DNA of 64,000 nt from Limnohabitans sp. 2KL-1 (GCF_003063435.1 NZ_NESL01000005.1:62001-126000), one strand, 5' to 3'. Positions 1-10,067 are shown, counted from the stretch's first letter. Translations and numbers: made by a program. The notes: generated from the letters alone by a model not told the origin.

Positions 1-483
1 TTGAAAAATGGCCGAATGCTCGCTGTCGATCGGCAACAACAAGGCCCCGCCCTCACGCACGGCGCGCATGAAAACCTCGCCACCCACCACCAAGGCTTCT
101 TTGTTGGCCAACATCAACCGCTTGCCCGCTCGGGCTGCAGCGATGCAGGGCGACAAACCAGCAGCCCCCACGATGGCCGCCATCACGGCGTCCACCTGGG
201 GGGCCGAAGCGACTTCGTCCAAAGCAGCTGCGCCCCAACGCACCTGCACCGCCAAACCCTCGGCCGCAACCCTGTCCGCCAACAGCCTGCCAGCCGACTC
301 CTGCACCATCACGGCCACCTCAGGCTGAAACCGGGCACACTGAGCCAGCATCAAATCCACTTGGCTGGATGCGGTCAGAGCATGGATGCGGTATTGCCCG
401 GGATGGCGACTGAGCACATCGAGCGTGCTCGCGCCAATCGATCCGGTCGATCCCAAAATGGTGATGCACTGTACTTGGCTCAT
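1..483 (-). CDS. dxr: 1-deoxy-D-xylulose 5-phosphate reductoisomerase (N-terminal part, cut by window edge)
   Basis: DXP reductoisomerase (IspC) makes 2-C-methyl-D-erythritol 4-phosphate from DXP with NADPH, the first committed step of the MEP isoprenoid pathway, in the cytosol. The 161 visible codons begin [29 protein letters not shown] is the hallmark NADPH-binding motif of the family, and the later [13 protein letters not shown] also matches it. The ATG at 483 follows a GGAG Shine-Dalgarno in the short gap after cdsA, so the two genes are probably co-transcribed. The C-terminal catalytic half lies beyond base 1. Confidence 0.95.
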   Translation of the reverse strand, partial: MSQVQCITILGSTGSIGASTLDVLSRHPGQYRIHALTASSQVDLMLAQCARFQPEVAVMVQESAGRLLADRVAAEGLAVQVRWGAAALDEVASAPQVDAVMAAIVGAAGLSPCIAAARAGKRLMLANKEALVVGGEVFMRAVREGGALLLPIDSEHSAIFQ

Positions 484-499
484 GCGCGAATTCTCCAAT

Positions 500-1348
500 T
501 CAAATCCAGGCCACGAGCATCATGGCCAAAGGCAATGTGGGCAGCAAGGCGTCCACACGGTCAAGCACGCCGCCATGACCCGGCAGCAATCCCGAACTGT
601 CTTTCATGCCGGCACTGCGCTTGACCAAGGATTCGACCAAATCACCGACAACGCTCATGGCTGACATGAACAACAAAGCTGGAATCGCCACCCACCATCC
701 TTTGGCCAGCAACAGCGTGTAAAAACTGGGCACAAGAACCCCAGCGCTTTGGTCATAAGCAGACCAGCCCCAGGCCACCAAAAAGACACCCAGCATGCCA
801 CCAAAAACGCCTTCCCAACTCTTGCCTGGGCTGATGGCAGCGGCGAGTTTGACAGCCACCCATCGTCCACCGAGCGCACGGCCAAAGAAATAAGCAAATA
901 CATCGGCAGCCCACACCAACACAAGCACCGACAACAAGAAGTTAACGCCTCGCTGGTGGGCCTGCGCCAGAGCCAGCCAAGCCAAAACCAGCAAAAACAA
1001 ACCGACCCACCAGCGCACAATGCGGGGCCAAAGCAGCCAGCCAGACACACCACGCTGAATCATCCAGGCCCCAAGCAAAACCCACATGGCCCCCGCCACC
1101 AGCCACAACTGCGGCGGCGTGGATTGCACCCAGCCTGCTTGCGCTGCAATGGCACAGGCCGCCGCACACACCAAAGCACCCAGCCAAGCCTGAACTGCGC
1201 CCACGCCATTGAGACGCCCCCACTCCCAGGCCGCTGCAGCAATCAAAACCACAGTAAAAAGCATGAAGGGCAAAGGATTGGCCGCAAACAAAGCTGGCAG
1301 CAGCAAGGCCAACAAAACCAGGGCGGTGATAACGCGTTGTTTGAGCAC
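500..1348 (-). CDS. cdsA: Phosphatidate cytidylyltransferase
   Basis: Integral membrane enzyme that makes CDP-diacylglycerol from phosphatidate and CTP, the precursor of all phospholipid head groups. The 282-residue product has repeated hydrophobic segments and, near residues 240-264, the family signature with [22 protein letters not shown], the final part carrying the His-Gly-Gly and Asp-Arg residues. The frame stays open to 1405, but I start at GTG 1348 because TGGAGA lies just upstream and the longer reading would translate through an intrinsic terminator at 1360-1384. It is followed after 16 bases by dxr. Its usual upstream neighbour uppS is not present. Confidence 0.93.
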   Translation of the reverse strand: MLKQRVITALVLLALLLPALFAANPLPFMLFTVVLIAAAAWEWGRLNGVGAVQAWLGALVCAAACAIAAQAGWVQSTPPQLWLVAGAMWVLLGAWMIQRGVSGWLLWPRIVRWWVGLFLLVLAWLALAQAHQRGVNFLLSVLVLVWAADVFAYFFGRALGGRWVAVKLAAAISPGKSWEGVFGGMLGVFLVAWGWSAYDQSAGVLVPSFYTLLLAKGWWVAIPALLFMSAMSVVGDLVESLVKRSAGMKDSSGLLPGHGGVLDRVDALLPTLPLAMMLVAWI

Positions 1349-1359
1349 GGATTCTCCAG

Positions 1360-1384
1360 AAAAAAAGGCCGCCAATGGGCGGCC
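1360..1384 (-). terminator. Intrinsic terminator between frr and cdsA
   Basis: Reading the minus strand after frr, GGCCGCC, a CATT loop and GGCGGCC form a perfect 7-bp stem followed by seven T residues. This is a textbook rho-independent terminator. It closes the rpsB-tsf-pyrH-frr unit; the SD of cdsA starts right after the T tract, so cdsA-dxr depends on read-through or on a promoter not identified here. Confidence 0.85.
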
Positions 1385-1421
1385 AGTCAGGCCGTGCAAA
1401 GCCACGGCGCGGGATTCAAAC

Positions 1422-1982
1422 TCAAACCGCCATGATCTCTTGTTCTTTGGAAGTCACCAACTGATCGATCTCGGTCATGCGCTTGTCGGTCAGTTTCTGG
1501 ATGTCGGCCTCGGCACGCTTTTGATCGTCCTCGGACGCTTCCTTGTCCTTGACCAGCTTCTTCACCGATTCGTTGGCATCACGGCGCAGGTTGCGGATCG
1601 CGATCTTGCCATTCTCACCTTCAGTGCGGGCCAGCTTGGTCATTTCCTTGCGACGCTCTTCGCTCATAGGGGGCATCGGCACACGAATCAAATCGCCCAT
1701 GGAAGCGGGGTTCAGACCCAATTCGCTCTCACGGATGGCCTTTTCGATCTTGGCACCCATGCCTTTTTCCCAAGGCTGCACGCTGATCGTGCGCGAGTCC
1801 ATCAAGGACACGTTGGCCACTTGCGACAAAGGCACCATGGAGCCGTAGTAATCGACATGGATCGTGTCAAGCAGGGCTGGATTGGCACGCCCGGTGCGAA
1901 TCTTGGTCAAATTGTTTTTGAAAGCCGCCATGGATTGCTCCATTTTGGTTTCGGTTGTTTTTTTGATGTCTGCAATCGTCAT
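1422..1982 (-). CDS. frr: Ribosome recycling factor
   Basis: RRF splits post-termination ribosomes together with EF-G in the cytosol. The 186-residue length is standard. The N-terminal region has [20 protein letters not shown] and the RTGRANP motif followed by the PLSQVANV turn; the C-terminal long helix contains the conserved [11 protein letters not shown]. It lies 24 bases downstream of pyrH in the conserved rpsB-tsf-pyrH-frr order and is followed by a strong terminator instead of uppS. Confidence 0.97.
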   Translation of the reverse strand: MTIADIKKTTETKMEQSMAAFKNNLTKIRTGRANPALLDTIHVDYYGSMVPLSQVANVSLMDSRTISVQPWEKGMGAKIEKAIRESELGLNPASMGDLIRVPMPPMSEERRKEMTKLARTEGENGKIAIRNLRRDANESVKKLVKDKEASEDDQKRAEADIQKLTDKRMTEIDQLVTSKEQEIMAV

Positions 1983-2006
1983 GGGGTTCTCCTCGTCAGA
2001 ACAGTC

Positions 2007-2729
2007 TCAAGCATAAACCAGGGTGCCTTCGTCTTCGCCCAGAACCACGCGCTTGAAAGCACCGTTCTTGATGATCGAAAACACCTTGATCGGCAGCTTC
2101 TGGTCGCGGCACAAGGCAAAAGCCGTGGCATCCATGATGCCCAGGTTGCGCGAAATGGCTTCATCGAAGCTGATTTCACTGTAACGGGTGGCCAAAGGGT
2201 CTTTTTTGGGATCGGCAGAATAAACCCCGTCCACCTTGGTGGCCTTCAAGACCATCTCGGCACCAATTTCAGCGCCCCGCAAAGCGGCGGCCGTGTCGGT
2301 GGTGAAGAATGGGTTGCCGGTGCCCGCAGCAAACACCACCACTTTGCCCTCTTCGAGGTATTGCAAAGCCTTCGGGCGAACATAAGGCTCAACCACCTGG
2401 TCAATGCCAATCGCCGACATGACACGTGCCGTCAAACCGGCTTTGTCCATGGCGTCGGCCAAGGCCAAAGAGTTCATCACGGTGGCCAACATGCCCATGT
2501 AGTCGGCGGTGGCGCGGTCCATACCGACAGAGCCACCAGCCACCCCCCTGAAGATGTTGCCACCGCCAATCACCACCGCCACCTGTACACCCAAGCGGGT
2601 CACTTCAGCGATTTCTTCGGCCATGCGAACGATCGTGGCGCGGTTGATGCCAAAGGCATCGTCCCCCATCAGGGCTTCGCCTGACAGCTTGAGCAAAATG
2701 CGCTTAAAGGCTGGCTTGGCTGAAGACAT
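2007..2729 (-). CDS. pyrH: UMP kinase
   Basis: Hexameric bacterial UMP kinase (amino-acid kinase fold) converting UMP to UDP. The 240-residue protein starts [20 protein letters not shown], has the [10 protein letters not shown] nucleotide loop, and the late [19 protein letters not shown] motif typical of PyrH. I chose ATG 2729 because AAGGAG precedes it; the frame is open for 19 more codons, which lack family similarity. It sits between tsf and frr as is usual in bacteria. Confidence 0.96.
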   Translation of the reverse strand: MSSAKPAFKRILLKLSGEALMGDDAFGINRATIVRMAEEIAEVTRLGVQVAVVIGGGNIFRGVAGGSVGMDRATADYMGMLATVMNSLALADAMDKAGLTARVMSAIGIDQVVEPYVRPKALQYLEEGKVVVFAAGTGNPFFTTDTAAALRGAEIGAEMVLKATKVDGVYSADPKKDPLATRYSEISFDEAISRNLGIMDATAFALCRDQKLPIKVFSIIKNGAFKRVVLGEDEGTLVYA

Positions 2730-2791
2730 GATGGGCTCCTTGAATATCAATGTGGACGATGATGAGGTGACAACGCAGCAGGGCAATGGAC

Positions 2792-3685
2792 TCAGGCTGC
2801 GCCTTGAGCGGCAGCCACTTGCGCGGCCACTTCAGCCGCGAAGTCGTCGACTTTCTTCTCAATGCCTTCGCCGACCACGTACAAGGTGAAAGCCTTGACG
2901 GTGGTGCCAGCGGCCTTGAGCATTTGCTCGACGGTCTGCTTGTCATTCTTGACGAAGGACTGGTTGAACAAAGACACTTCTTTCAGGTACTTCTGAACAG
3001 AACCTTCAACCATTTTGGTCACGATGTCGGCAGGCTTGCCCGACTCAGCGGCCTTGGCGGCAGCGACCGAGCGCTCTTTTTCAATCAACTCGGCTGGCAC
3101 TTCGGCGCTGGTCAAAGACACAGGCTTCATGGCGGCAACGTGCATGGCCACATCTTTGGCAGCGGTTTCGTCACCGTCAAACTCGACCAACACACCGATG
3201 CGGGTGCCGTGCAGGTAATTGGCGATCTTGGCACCACCGGCTGCGCGCTTGAAGCGGCGAAAGCTCATGTTCTCACCGATCTTGCCGATCAGGCCCTTGC
3301 GCACTTCTTCCAAAGTGGGGCCAAAGCCGTCCTGGCTGTAAGGCAATTCGCCCAATGCAGCGATGTCGGCAGGGTTGTGTTCGGCCACCAACTTGGCAGC
3401 GGCGTTGGCCAATGCCAAGAAGCTGTCGTTCTTGGTCACGAAGTCGGTTTCGCAGTTGACTTCGATCATGGCGCCTGTGGTGCCATTGACAAAGCTGGTC
3501 ACGACGCCTTCGGCGGTCACGCGCGAGGCGGCCTTGCCAGCCTTGGTGCCCAGCTTGACGCGCAGCAGCTCTTCCGCCTTGGCCATGTCGCCTTCGGCTT
3601 CGGTCAGGGCTTTTTTGCACTCCATCATGGGGGCGTCGGTTTTTGCGCGCAGTTCAGCGACCATGCTTGCGGTAATTGCAGCCAT
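2792..3685 (-). CDS. tsf: Translation elongation factor Ts
   Basis: Guanine-nucleotide exchange factor for EF-Tu. The 297-residue protein has the N-terminal UBA-like segment with [20 protein letters not shown], including the EF-Ts signature, then the two core subdomains ([12 protein letters not shown] near residue 80). It follows rpsB with a 78-base gap that contains an intrinsic terminator hairpin, and it precedes pyrH. Confidence 0.97.
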   Translation of the reverse strand: MAAITASMVAELRAKTDAPMMECKKALTEAEGDMAKAEELLRVKLGTKAGKAASRVTAEGVVTSFVNGTTGAMIEVNCETDFVTKNDSFLALANAAAKLVAEHNPADIAALGELPYSQDGFGPTLEEVRKGLIGKIGENMSFRRFKRAAGGAKIANYLHGTRIGVLVEFDGDETAAKDVAMHVAAMKPVSLTSAEVPAELIEKERSVAAAKAAESGKPADIVTKMVEGSVQKYLKEVSLFNQSFVKNDKQTVEQMLKAAGTTVKAFTLYVVGEGIEKKVDDFAAEVAAQVAAAQGAA

Positions 3686-3720
3686 TTGATTTCTCCGTAT
3701 TCAGTCTAAAAGTCAGATTA

Positions 3721-3746
3721 AAAAAAAGGGGCCACGAAGCCCCTTT
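3721..3746 (-). terminator. Intrinsic terminator / attenuator between rpsB and tsf
   Basis: On the minus strand AAAGGGGC and GCCCCTTT form an 8-bp stem with a 6-base loop, followed by an extended T run. The position directly after rpsB and before tsf suggests partial termination, so that S2 and EF-Ts can be made in different amounts; that role is inference. Confidence 0.8.
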
Positions 3747-3763
3747 CATCGAGTCTTGGGAAC

Positions 3764-4513
3764 TCAGGCAGAAGCGTTGGCTTCTTCGACGAATTCGTCA
3801 GCGCCTTCGGTCACGGCCTTGACCACGTCGTTGACCGCATTAGCACGGCCTTCGATGATCGCGTCAGCGATGCCACGGGCGTACAAAGCCACGGCCTTGG
3901 CCGAGTCGTCGTTGCCGGGGATGATGTAGTCGATACCTTCGGGCGAGTGGTTGGAGTCCACCACACCGATCAATGGGATGCCCAGCTTCTTGGCTTCCGA
4001 AATGGCAATCTTGTGGTAGCCGACGTCGATCACGAAAATTGCGTCAGGCAAAGCCGCCATGTCCTGGATGCCACCGATGTCTTTTTCGAGCTTTTCCATC
4101 TCGCGCTTGAACATCAGCTGTTCTTTTTTGCTCAGGCTTTCGAGGCCGACTTCTTGCTGAGCCTTCATGTCCTTCAGACGCTTGATCGAGGTCTTGACGG
4201 TTTTGAAGTTGGTCAACATGCCGCCCAACCAGCGCTGGTCGACGAAAGGCACACCAGCGCGCTGGGCTTCTGCAGCCACCAGCTCACGGGCCTGACGCTT
4301 GGTGCCCACCATCAAAATGGTGCCGCGGTTGGCAGACAGCTGCTTGGCGAACTTGATCGCGTCCTGGAACATCGGCAGCGATTTTTCCAGGTTGATGATG
4401 TGAATTTTGTTGCGGTGACCAAAGATGAACGGGGCCATCTTGGGGTTCCAGAAGCGGGTTTGGTGACCGAAGTGGACACCGGCTTCCAGCATTTCGCGCA
4501 TGGTAACGGACAT
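3764..4513 (-). CDS. rpsB: 30S ribosomal protein S2
   Basis: Small-subunit ribosomal protein S2. The 249 residues open [20 protein letters not shown], the classical S2 start, with RFWNPKM following and the second signature around [24 protein letters not shown]. The ATG at 4513 is preceded by GGAG; 25 further open codons upstream show no similarity to S2. First gene of the translation-factor operon, with a long leader and its own promoter. Confidence 0.97.
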   Translation of the reverse strand: MSVTMREMLEAGVHFGHQTRFWNPKMAPFIFGHRNKIHIINLEKSLPMFQDAIKFAKQLSANRGTILMVGTKRQARELVAAEAQRAGVPFVDQRWLGGMLTNFKTVKTSIKRLKDMKAQQEVGLESLSKKEQLMFKREMEKLEKDIGGIQDMAALPDAIFVIDVGYHKIAISEAKKLGIPLIGVVDSNHSPEGIDYIIPGNDDSAKAVALYARGIADAIIEGRANAVNDVVKAVTEGADEFVEEANASA

Positions 4514-4704
4514 AAAAATACTCCAAAGGTTAGGTCTAAAACCCGATCCACTGATCGCGCACAGCCTGCAAAACAGGGAGCGCAACACCTTGACGGGACG
4601 GGTTCGCGGATGTACTTTGCCGAATTTCGGTCACTGCTTGGGCATCATGTTTGACATGACACTCAAAAGACAGCGCCCGAGCTCTGCAAAGCCTTAGGAT
4701 TATA
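4514..4704 (-). promoter_or_regulatory. rpsB promoter (extended -10) and ~180-nt leader
   Basis: The minus strand has a perfect TATAAT at 4704-4699 preceded by TGC, giving an extended -10 (TGCTATAAT). I see no good -35, which extended -10 promoters can lack. Transcription would start near 4692 and leave a leader of about 180 nt before rpsB. Long rpsB leaders are known targets of S2 autoregulation in other bacteria; whether this one folds that way was not tested. Confidence 0.65.
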
Positions 4705-4736
4705 GCATCCTGACCCACCTGAAAGCGCCCTCTTGC

Positions 4737-6092
4737 ATGAAAGCTGACCTGATCGCCACCCGGCAAACCATCCGGACTGGGTCCACGAATCCCCAGGCCG
4801 TCGCAGAAGCTTGTCTGGCCGTGGCACAAAGCCCCGCTTGCAAGCATGTCTTCATGCAACTGACGCCCGTGGCGCTGCAACAAACAGCCAACCAGCCCCA
4901 AGCGGCCCAAACCCCGCTCGCTGGCCTCGCGGTATCCATCAAAGACCTGTTTGACGTTCAAGGGCAAATCACCCAGGCCGGCTCGGTCGTTCTGAAAAAT
5001 CAGCCCCCTGCGGCCGCAGATTGTGCAGCCGTGGCGCGTTTGCGGGCTGCAGGCGCGGGCCTGGTCGGGCGCACGAACATGGTTGAGTTTGCCTTTTCGG
5101 GCGTGGGCACCAACCCCCACCATGGCACACCTGCCGCCTGGGACGGCCTTTATGACCAGCCCGTCGGTACCCCCGGGCAGCCCTATGTGCCTGGTGGATC
5201 CAGCTCGGGCGCAGCCGTGTCGGTGGCCACGGGTGCCGCCTTCATCGGTCTGGGCTCGGACACGGGCGGCTCCATCCGGGTGCCCGCCGCCTTGAACGGC
5301 ATCGTGGGCTTTAAAAACACCGCCCGCCTGGTGCCCACCACAGGCACCCTGCCCCTGTCCACCACCCTCGACACCGTTTGCGCCATGACACGCACGGTGC
5401 GCGACGCGATTTTGGCCCACGAAGTGCTGTCGGCCAGACACGTGCCCAAGGCGCAGCGCCCCCTGTCGGGCTACCGCTTGGCGGTCGTCAGCAGCCTGAT
5501 GCAAGATAACATGGACGCCACGGTGTCGCGGGCTTTTGAGCGCAGCCTGAATACGCTGCGCTCTGCCGGGGCACGCATCGACGAGATCCATCTGAGCGAG
5601 CTGAACGAGTTGGCCCCCATGATGAGCACGGGCGGCTTCAGCCCGGCCGAGGGCTTTGCTTGGCACCGTGAATGGCTGGAGCGGGACAGTGACCATTACG
5701 ACCCCCGCGTCCTGCAGCGCCTGATGCGCGGATCTGGCATGAAAGCACATGAATACATGGATTTGGTGCAGGCCCGCCAGCAATGGATTCGCCGCGTCGA
5801 AAAAGCGCTGGTGGGTTACGACGCTGTGCTCTCGCCCACCACCCCCATCACCGCGCCGACAATCAGTGCCGTGGCCCCGGGGACCGAGCGCGATGCCGAG
5901 TTCTTCCAGGTCAACGGCTTGTTGCTGCGCAACACCAGCGCCGTGAACACACTTGACGGCTGCGGCATCTCCCTGCCTTGCCACGCGACGGGTGAGCTAC
6001 CCGTGGGCTTGATGGCCTGGCACGCGGCCATGCACGACGACACCATTTTGCAGCTGGCCTTACTGCTCGAACCCTTGTTGCAACAGCACTGA
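4737..6092 (+). CDS. Amidase signature family hydrolase
   Basis: Serine amidase of the GatA/AtzF fold. The 451 residues carry the Ser-cisSer-Lys triad in context: Lys69 in AVSIKDLFD, the glycine/serine loop GGSSSGAA at 153-160 and the nucleophile Ser179 in GSDTGGSIRVPAA. This is an independent amidase: no gatB or gatC adjoins it, and the substrate cannot be told from sequence. The start at 4737 lies just outside the divergent rpsB promoter. nnr begins 4 bases after its stop, so the two are likely one operon. Confidence 0.88.
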   Translation: MKADLIATRQTIRTGSTNPQAVAEACLAVAQSPACKHVFMQLTPVALQQTANQPQAAQTPLAGLAVSIKDLFDVQGQITQAGSVVLKNQPPAAADCAAVARLRAAGAGLVGRTNMVEFAFSGVGTNPHHGTPAAWDGLYDQPVGTPGQPYVPGGSSSGAAVSVATGAAFIGLGSDTGGSIRVPAALNGIVGFKNTARLVPTTGTLPLSTTLDTVCAMTRTVRDAILAHEVLSARHVPKAQRPLSGYRLAVVSSLMQDNMDATVSRAFERSLNTLRSAGARIDEIHLSELNELAPMMSTGGFSPAEGFAWHREWLERDSDHYDPRVLQRLMRGSGMKAHEYMDLVQARQQWIRRVEKALVGYDAVLSPTTPITAPTISAVAPGTERDAEFFQVNGLLLRNTSAVNTLDGCGISLPCHATGELPVGLMAWHAAMHDDTILQLALLLEPLLQQH

Positions 6093-6096
6093 AACC

Positions 6097-7599
6097 ATGC
6101 ACTTCCTGAGCCGCTCACACGCCCGGCCTATCCTGGGGGCAGCGCAGGTGCGGCAGCTCGAACCTGCGCTCCAGACCCTCAGCCCCACGCCGCTGATGCA
6201 AAGCGCGGGGTGGGCCTGCGCCCGGCTGGCACTGGCCGTGGCGCCGCATGCCCGGCGCATCTGGGTCGCCGCAGGCCCGGGCAACAACGGCGGCGACGGT
6301 CTTGAGGCCGCTTTGCACCTGCACCAATGGGGCAAAGAAGTACTGGTCAGCTTGATGAGCTCAACTGGACTCAGCCCGACAGATGCCCAAGCGGCATTAC
6401 AACGGGCGCAACAAGCGGGCGTACGCATTGAATCCGGCATGCCCAGCGAATGGCTGCAGCAAATGGACGCACAGGACCTGTGCATCGACGCCCTGCTGGG
6501 CATCGGTGCCTCGCGGCCTTTGAGCGCTGACTTGCAGGCCTGCGTGCAGGCCATGCAAGATGGCTTGGCACCGATTCTGGCGATTGACGTGCCCACCGGG
6601 CTGAACCCGCAATCGGGCCAGTGGCTGGGTTTTGAAACCGGCCACACCTTGGCCGTGCGGGCAGACCACACCTTGAGCCTCATCGCGGTGCAGCCCGGTC
6701 TGCTCATGGGGCATGGGCGCGATGCCAGTGGCCAGATCTGGCTCGAAAACCTGGGCTACCAAGCCAACCAGCACCGTATGCCGCCACTGGCTTGGCTCAA
6801 TGCGCCCTACGCAGCAACACGCAAGCCCCACGCCAGCCACAAAGGCAGCCACGGCGATGTGGCGGTGATCGGTGGCGAGGGCATGGCCCTACACGGCATG
6901 GACATGCGCGGCGCAGCCGTTTTGGCGGCCACAGCCGCCTTGCACGCAGGTGCCGGGCGCGTCATCTTGAGCCTGCTGTCCGGCCAAGCCAGCGACAGCG
7001 CACCGCCTGACGTGATGCAACGCGAATTCAAGCGGCTTGAGCTGGAAAAACTGCATGTGGTGTGTGGCTGCGGCGGCGGCACCGCTGTGGAGGCAGTCTT
7101 GCCCGAGGTGCTGCAGCGCAGCGCCTGTCTGGTGCTGGACGCCGATGGGCTCAACGCCGTGGCGAACGACAGCGCACTGCAAAACGCACTGCGCCAACGG
7201 GGCTCAAGACAATCCACCGTGATCACACCCCATCCGCTGGAGGCTGCCCGGCTGCTGGGCTGCAGCACGGCCCAGGTGCAAAACGAACGCTTGAAAGCAG
7301 CGCAAGAATTGGCCGAGCGTTTCCAATGCAGCGTAGTCCTGAAGGGTTCGGGCACCGTGATCGCCGCGCCCGGACTCACCCCACGCATCAACATCACGGG
7401 CAACGGCCGACTGGCCATCGGCGGCACGGGCGATGTGCTGGCCGGACTCGTGGCCACCCGCATGGCGCAAGGCCAAAACACTTTCGAGGCCGCCTTCGAG
7501 TCGGCCTGCGCAGCGGTGGCGCAGCACGGCCAAGTGGCCGACGCCTGGCCACCAGGCGAAGCCCTCACCGCCAGCCGACTGGCTCAGCGCCTGGTCTGA
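6097..7599 (+). CDS. nnr: Bifunctional NAD(P)H-hydrate epimerase / ADP-dependent NAD(P)H-hydrate dehydratase
   Basis: Repairs damaged hydrated NADH/NADPH: the N-terminal YjeF_N domain epimerises R- and S-NAD(P)HX, and the C-terminal ribokinase-like domain dehydrates S-NAD(P)HX using ADP. In the 500 residues, NNGGDG at 63-68 marks the epimerase nucleotide-binding loop; VIGGEGMALHGM marks the start of the second domain and GTGDVLAG at 443-450 its catalytic anion hole. Length matches the fused bacterial enzyme. It sits directly behind the amidase gene. Confidence 0.95.
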   Translation: MHFLSRSHARPILGAAQVRQLEPALQTLSPTPLMQSAGWACARLALAVAPHARRIWVAAGPGNNGGDGLEAALHLHQWGKEVLVSLMSSTGLSPTDAQAALQRAQQAGVRIESGMPSEWLQQMDAQDLCIDALLGIGASRPLSADLQACVQAMQDGLAPILAIDVPTGLNPQSGQWLGFETGHTLAVRADHTLSLIAVQPGLLMGHGRDASGQIWLENLGYQANQHRMPPLAWLNAPYAATRKPHASHKGSHGDVAVIGGEGMALHGMDMRGAAVLAATAALHAGAGRVILSLLSGQASDSAPPDVMQREFKRLELEKLHVVCGCGGGTAVEAVLPEVLQRSACLVLDADGLNAVANDSALQNALRQRGSRQSTVITPHPLEAARLLGCSTAQVQNERLKAAQELAERFQCSVVLKGSGTVIAAPGLTPRINITGNGRLAIGGTGDVLAGLVATRMAQGQNTFEAAFESACAAVAQHGQVADAWPPGEALTASRLAQRLV

Positions 7600-7632
7600 A
7601 GGGCCTCAACACAGAGCCTGGCCTGAACCGCC

Positions 7633-9876
7633 TCAGCGCCGGGGCTTGGTGGTTCTGGCACCCTTTTTCTTGGCGGCCGCTTTTTTCACCGAAGCCTTGA
7701 GGGCCTGAATGGGCGGGCGATTGCGTTCTGCATCGGCCAGGCGACGGTCTTGAACGCCCCGCTTTTTGTCTCGCCCGCCTTCAGTCGGTGCCGACACGCC
7801 TTTGTCGCGCATCGCACGCGGCACCAAATCGTCACCTGCTGTCACCAGCCGGAAGTCGATCTTGCGCCCGTCCAGGTCCACCCGGCTGACCTGCACCTGT
7901 ACCCGGCTGCCAATGGCGTACCGGATGCCCGTGCGCTCGCCTCGCAACTCCTGGCGCAACTCGTCGAAGCGGAAATACTCCCCCCCCAGCTCGGTGATGT
8001 GCACCAGCCCTTCCACATACAAAGTGTCCAAGGTCACAAAGATGCCGAAGCTGGTGGCCGCAGACACCACGCCGCTGTATTCCTCGCCCAAATGCTCGCG
8101 CATGTACTTGCACTTGAGCCAGGCTTCCACATCGCGGCTGGCCTCGTCGGCCCGGCGTTCGTTGGCGCTGCAGTGCAGACCCGCGGCCTCCCAGGCGCGC
8201 TGATCGGCGGCCGACATGCGCACGCGTGGTGCAGACGACTCGGGCGCATCGCCCTTGGCCGCGCGGCTTTTCTCCAGCCGTTTGCTCAGCTTGGCATGCG
8301 CCTCGCCCGGCACGGGCAAGCTGGGCAAAGTGTATTTACGGTCCAACAAAATCGCCTTGATGACCCGGTGCACCAGCAAATCCGGGTAGCGCCGGATCGG
8401 GCTGGTGAAATGGGTGTAGGCCTCATAGGCCAAACCAAAGTGCCCGCTGTTAACCGGGGTGTAAATGGCCTGCTGCATCGAGCGCAGCAGCATGGTGTGG
8501 ATCTGCTGCGCGTCCGGGCGGTCCTTGGTCGCGAGCGCGATTTTCTGGAACTCGCTGGTGTGCGGCTCGTCGCTAATGCTCATGCCCAGACCCAGCGCCT
8601 TGAGGTAATTGCGCAGGATGTCTTTCTTCTCGGCCGTGGGGCCTTCGTGCACCCGGAACAAGCCGGGGTGCTTGCCCTGCTGGATGAAGTCAGCGCTGCA
8701 GACGTTGGCCGCCAGCATGGCTTCTTCAATCAATCGGTGCGCTTCGTTGCGCACACGCGGCACGATCTTTTCAATCCGTCCGCTCTCATCGCACACGATT
8801 TGCGTTTCGGTGGTTTCAAAATCCACAGCGCCGCGCACCGCACGCGAAGCCAGCAAGGCTTTGTACACGTCCTGCAAATTCATCAGGTCGGTCACACGCT
8901 CCTTGCGTTTGGCCGCCTCCGGCCCACGGGTGTTGGCCAAGATCGCCGCCACCTCGGTGTAGGTGAAGCGCGCATGACTGTGCATCACCGCCGGGTAAAA
9001 CTGATAGGCGTGCACATCGCCCTTGGCATTGACCAGCATGTCGCACACCATGCACAAACGGTCCACATCGGGGTTGAGCGAGCACAGGCCGTTGGACAGC
9101 TTTTCGGGCAGCATGGGGATCACGCGGCGCGGAAAGTACACGCTGGTGGCCCGGTCGTAGGCATCAATGTCAATCGCGCTGCCGGTTTGCACATAGTGGC
9201 TCACGTCGGCGATCGCCACCAGCAAACGCCAACCCTTGCCACGGCCGACCTTGGCCGGTTCGCAATACACGGCGTCGTCAAAGTCGCGGGCGTCTTCACC
9301 GTCAATCGTGACCAAGGGCACATCGCGCAAATCGACCCGGTCCTTGCGGTCCTTGGCCAGCACCTTGTCGGGCAGGCCTTTGGCCTGGTCAATGCAATCG
9401 GCCGAGAACTCGTGCGGCACGCTGTATTTGCGCACGGCAATCTCGATCTCCATGCCCGGATCATCAATTTCGCCCAGAACTTCTTTCACACGGCCCACCG
9501 GCTGTCCAAACAAGGCAGGCGGCTCGGTCAACTCGACCACCACCACCTGACCAGGCTTGGCCGTACCGGTCGCCCCTTTGGGAATCATCACGTCCTGGCC
9601 GTAACGCTTGTCTTCGGGTGCCACCAGCCACAAACCTCCCTCGTGCAGCAAGCGACCGATGATGGGCTGCTCAGGGCGCTCGACAATCTCAACAATGCGG
9701 CCCTCGGGTCGGCCCTTGCGGTCCTGGCGCACGATGCGCACCTTGACGCGGTCCTTGTGCAGCACAGCACGCATCTCGTTGGGCGACAGGTAAATGTCCG
9801 ACTCGCCGTCTTCGCGAATCAGAAAGCCATGGCCATCGCGGTGACCTTGCACCTGGCCTTCGATTTCGTCCAGCAT
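7633..9876 (-). CDS. rnr: Ribonuclease R
   Basis: Processive 3'-5' exoribonuclease that degrades structured RNA and helps in rRNA quality control and trans-translation. The 747 residues contain cold-shock-like domains from residue 1 (EGQVQGHRDGHGFLI), the RNB catalytic domain with the acidic cluster in IDGEDARDFDDAVY, an S1 domain, and a Lys/Arg-rich tail. The N-terminal helix-turn-helix of the roughly 810-residue E. coli enzyme is absent. I start at ATG 9876; a TTG at 9909 would add 11 residues (to 758), but a TATATT box lies across it. The gene diverges from tRNA-Leu 52 bases away. Confidence 0.93.
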   Translation of the reverse strand: MLDEIEGQVQGHRDGHGFLIREDGESDIYLSPNEMRAVLHKDRVKVRIVRQDRKGRPEGRIVEIVERPEQPIIGRLLHEGGLWLVAPEDKRYGQDVMIPKGATGTAKPGQVVVVELTEPPALFGQPVGRVKEVLGEIDDPGMEIEIAVRKYSVPHEFSADCIDQAKGLPDKVLAKDRKDRVDLRDVPLVTIDGEDARDFDDAVYCEPAKVGRGKGWRLLVAIADVSHYVQTGSAIDIDAYDRATSVYFPRRVIPMLPEKLSNGLCSLNPDVDRLCMVCDMLVNAKGDVHAYQFYPAVMHSHARFTYTEVAAILANTRGPEAAKRKERVTDLMNLQDVYKALLASRAVRGAVDFETTETQIVCDESGRIEKIVPRVRNEAHRLIEEAMLAANVCSADFIQQGKHPGLFRVHEGPTAEKKDILRNYLKALGLGMSISDEPHTSEFQKIALATKDRPDAQQIHTMLLRSMQQAIYTPVNSGHFGLAYEAYTHFTSPIRRYPDLLVHRVIKAILLDRKYTLPSLPVPGEAHAKLSKRLEKSRAAKGDAPESSAPRVRMSAADQRAWEAAGLHCSANERRADEASRDVEAWLKCKYMREHLGEEYSGVVSAATSFGIFVTLDTLYVEGLVHITELGGEYFRFDELRQELRGERTGIRYAIGSRVQVQVSRVDLDGRKIDFRLVTAGDDLVPRAMRDKGVSAPTEGGRDKKRGVQDRRLADAERNRPPIQALKASVKKAAAKKKGARTTKPRR

Positions 9877-9927
9877 CCCGCTGGTTGGAGCTAATTTTTT
9901 AATATACAATCCTTGGATTCCTGAGAT

Positions 9928-10012
<85 letters not shown>

Positions 10013-10037
10013 TCTTAAACAAATAAGAAGAACAAAA

Positions 10038-10067
10038 AGCCGATGACTGCAAGTCATCGGCTTTTTT
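10038..10067 (+). terminator. Intrinsic terminator after tRNA-Leu copy 1
   Basis: AGCCGATGACT and AGTCATCGGCT form an 11-bp perfect stem with a GCA triloop, followed by TTTTTT. Placed 25 bases after the CCA end, it makes copy 1 an independent transcript. Confidence 0.9.

Noticed and set aside
1209-2684. Long open plus-strand frame across frr and pyrH
   Set aside because: It lies antisense to two certain genes; composition is His/Gln/Arg-rich as expected for the reverse of GC-rich coding sequence.
4536-5984. Long open minus-strand frame across the amidase gene
   Set aside because: Antisense shadow of a clear amidase; no recognisable domain.
7750-9894. Long open plus-strand frame opposite RNase R
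   Set aside because: Shadow of rnr; His/Gln/Val-rich low-information sequence.
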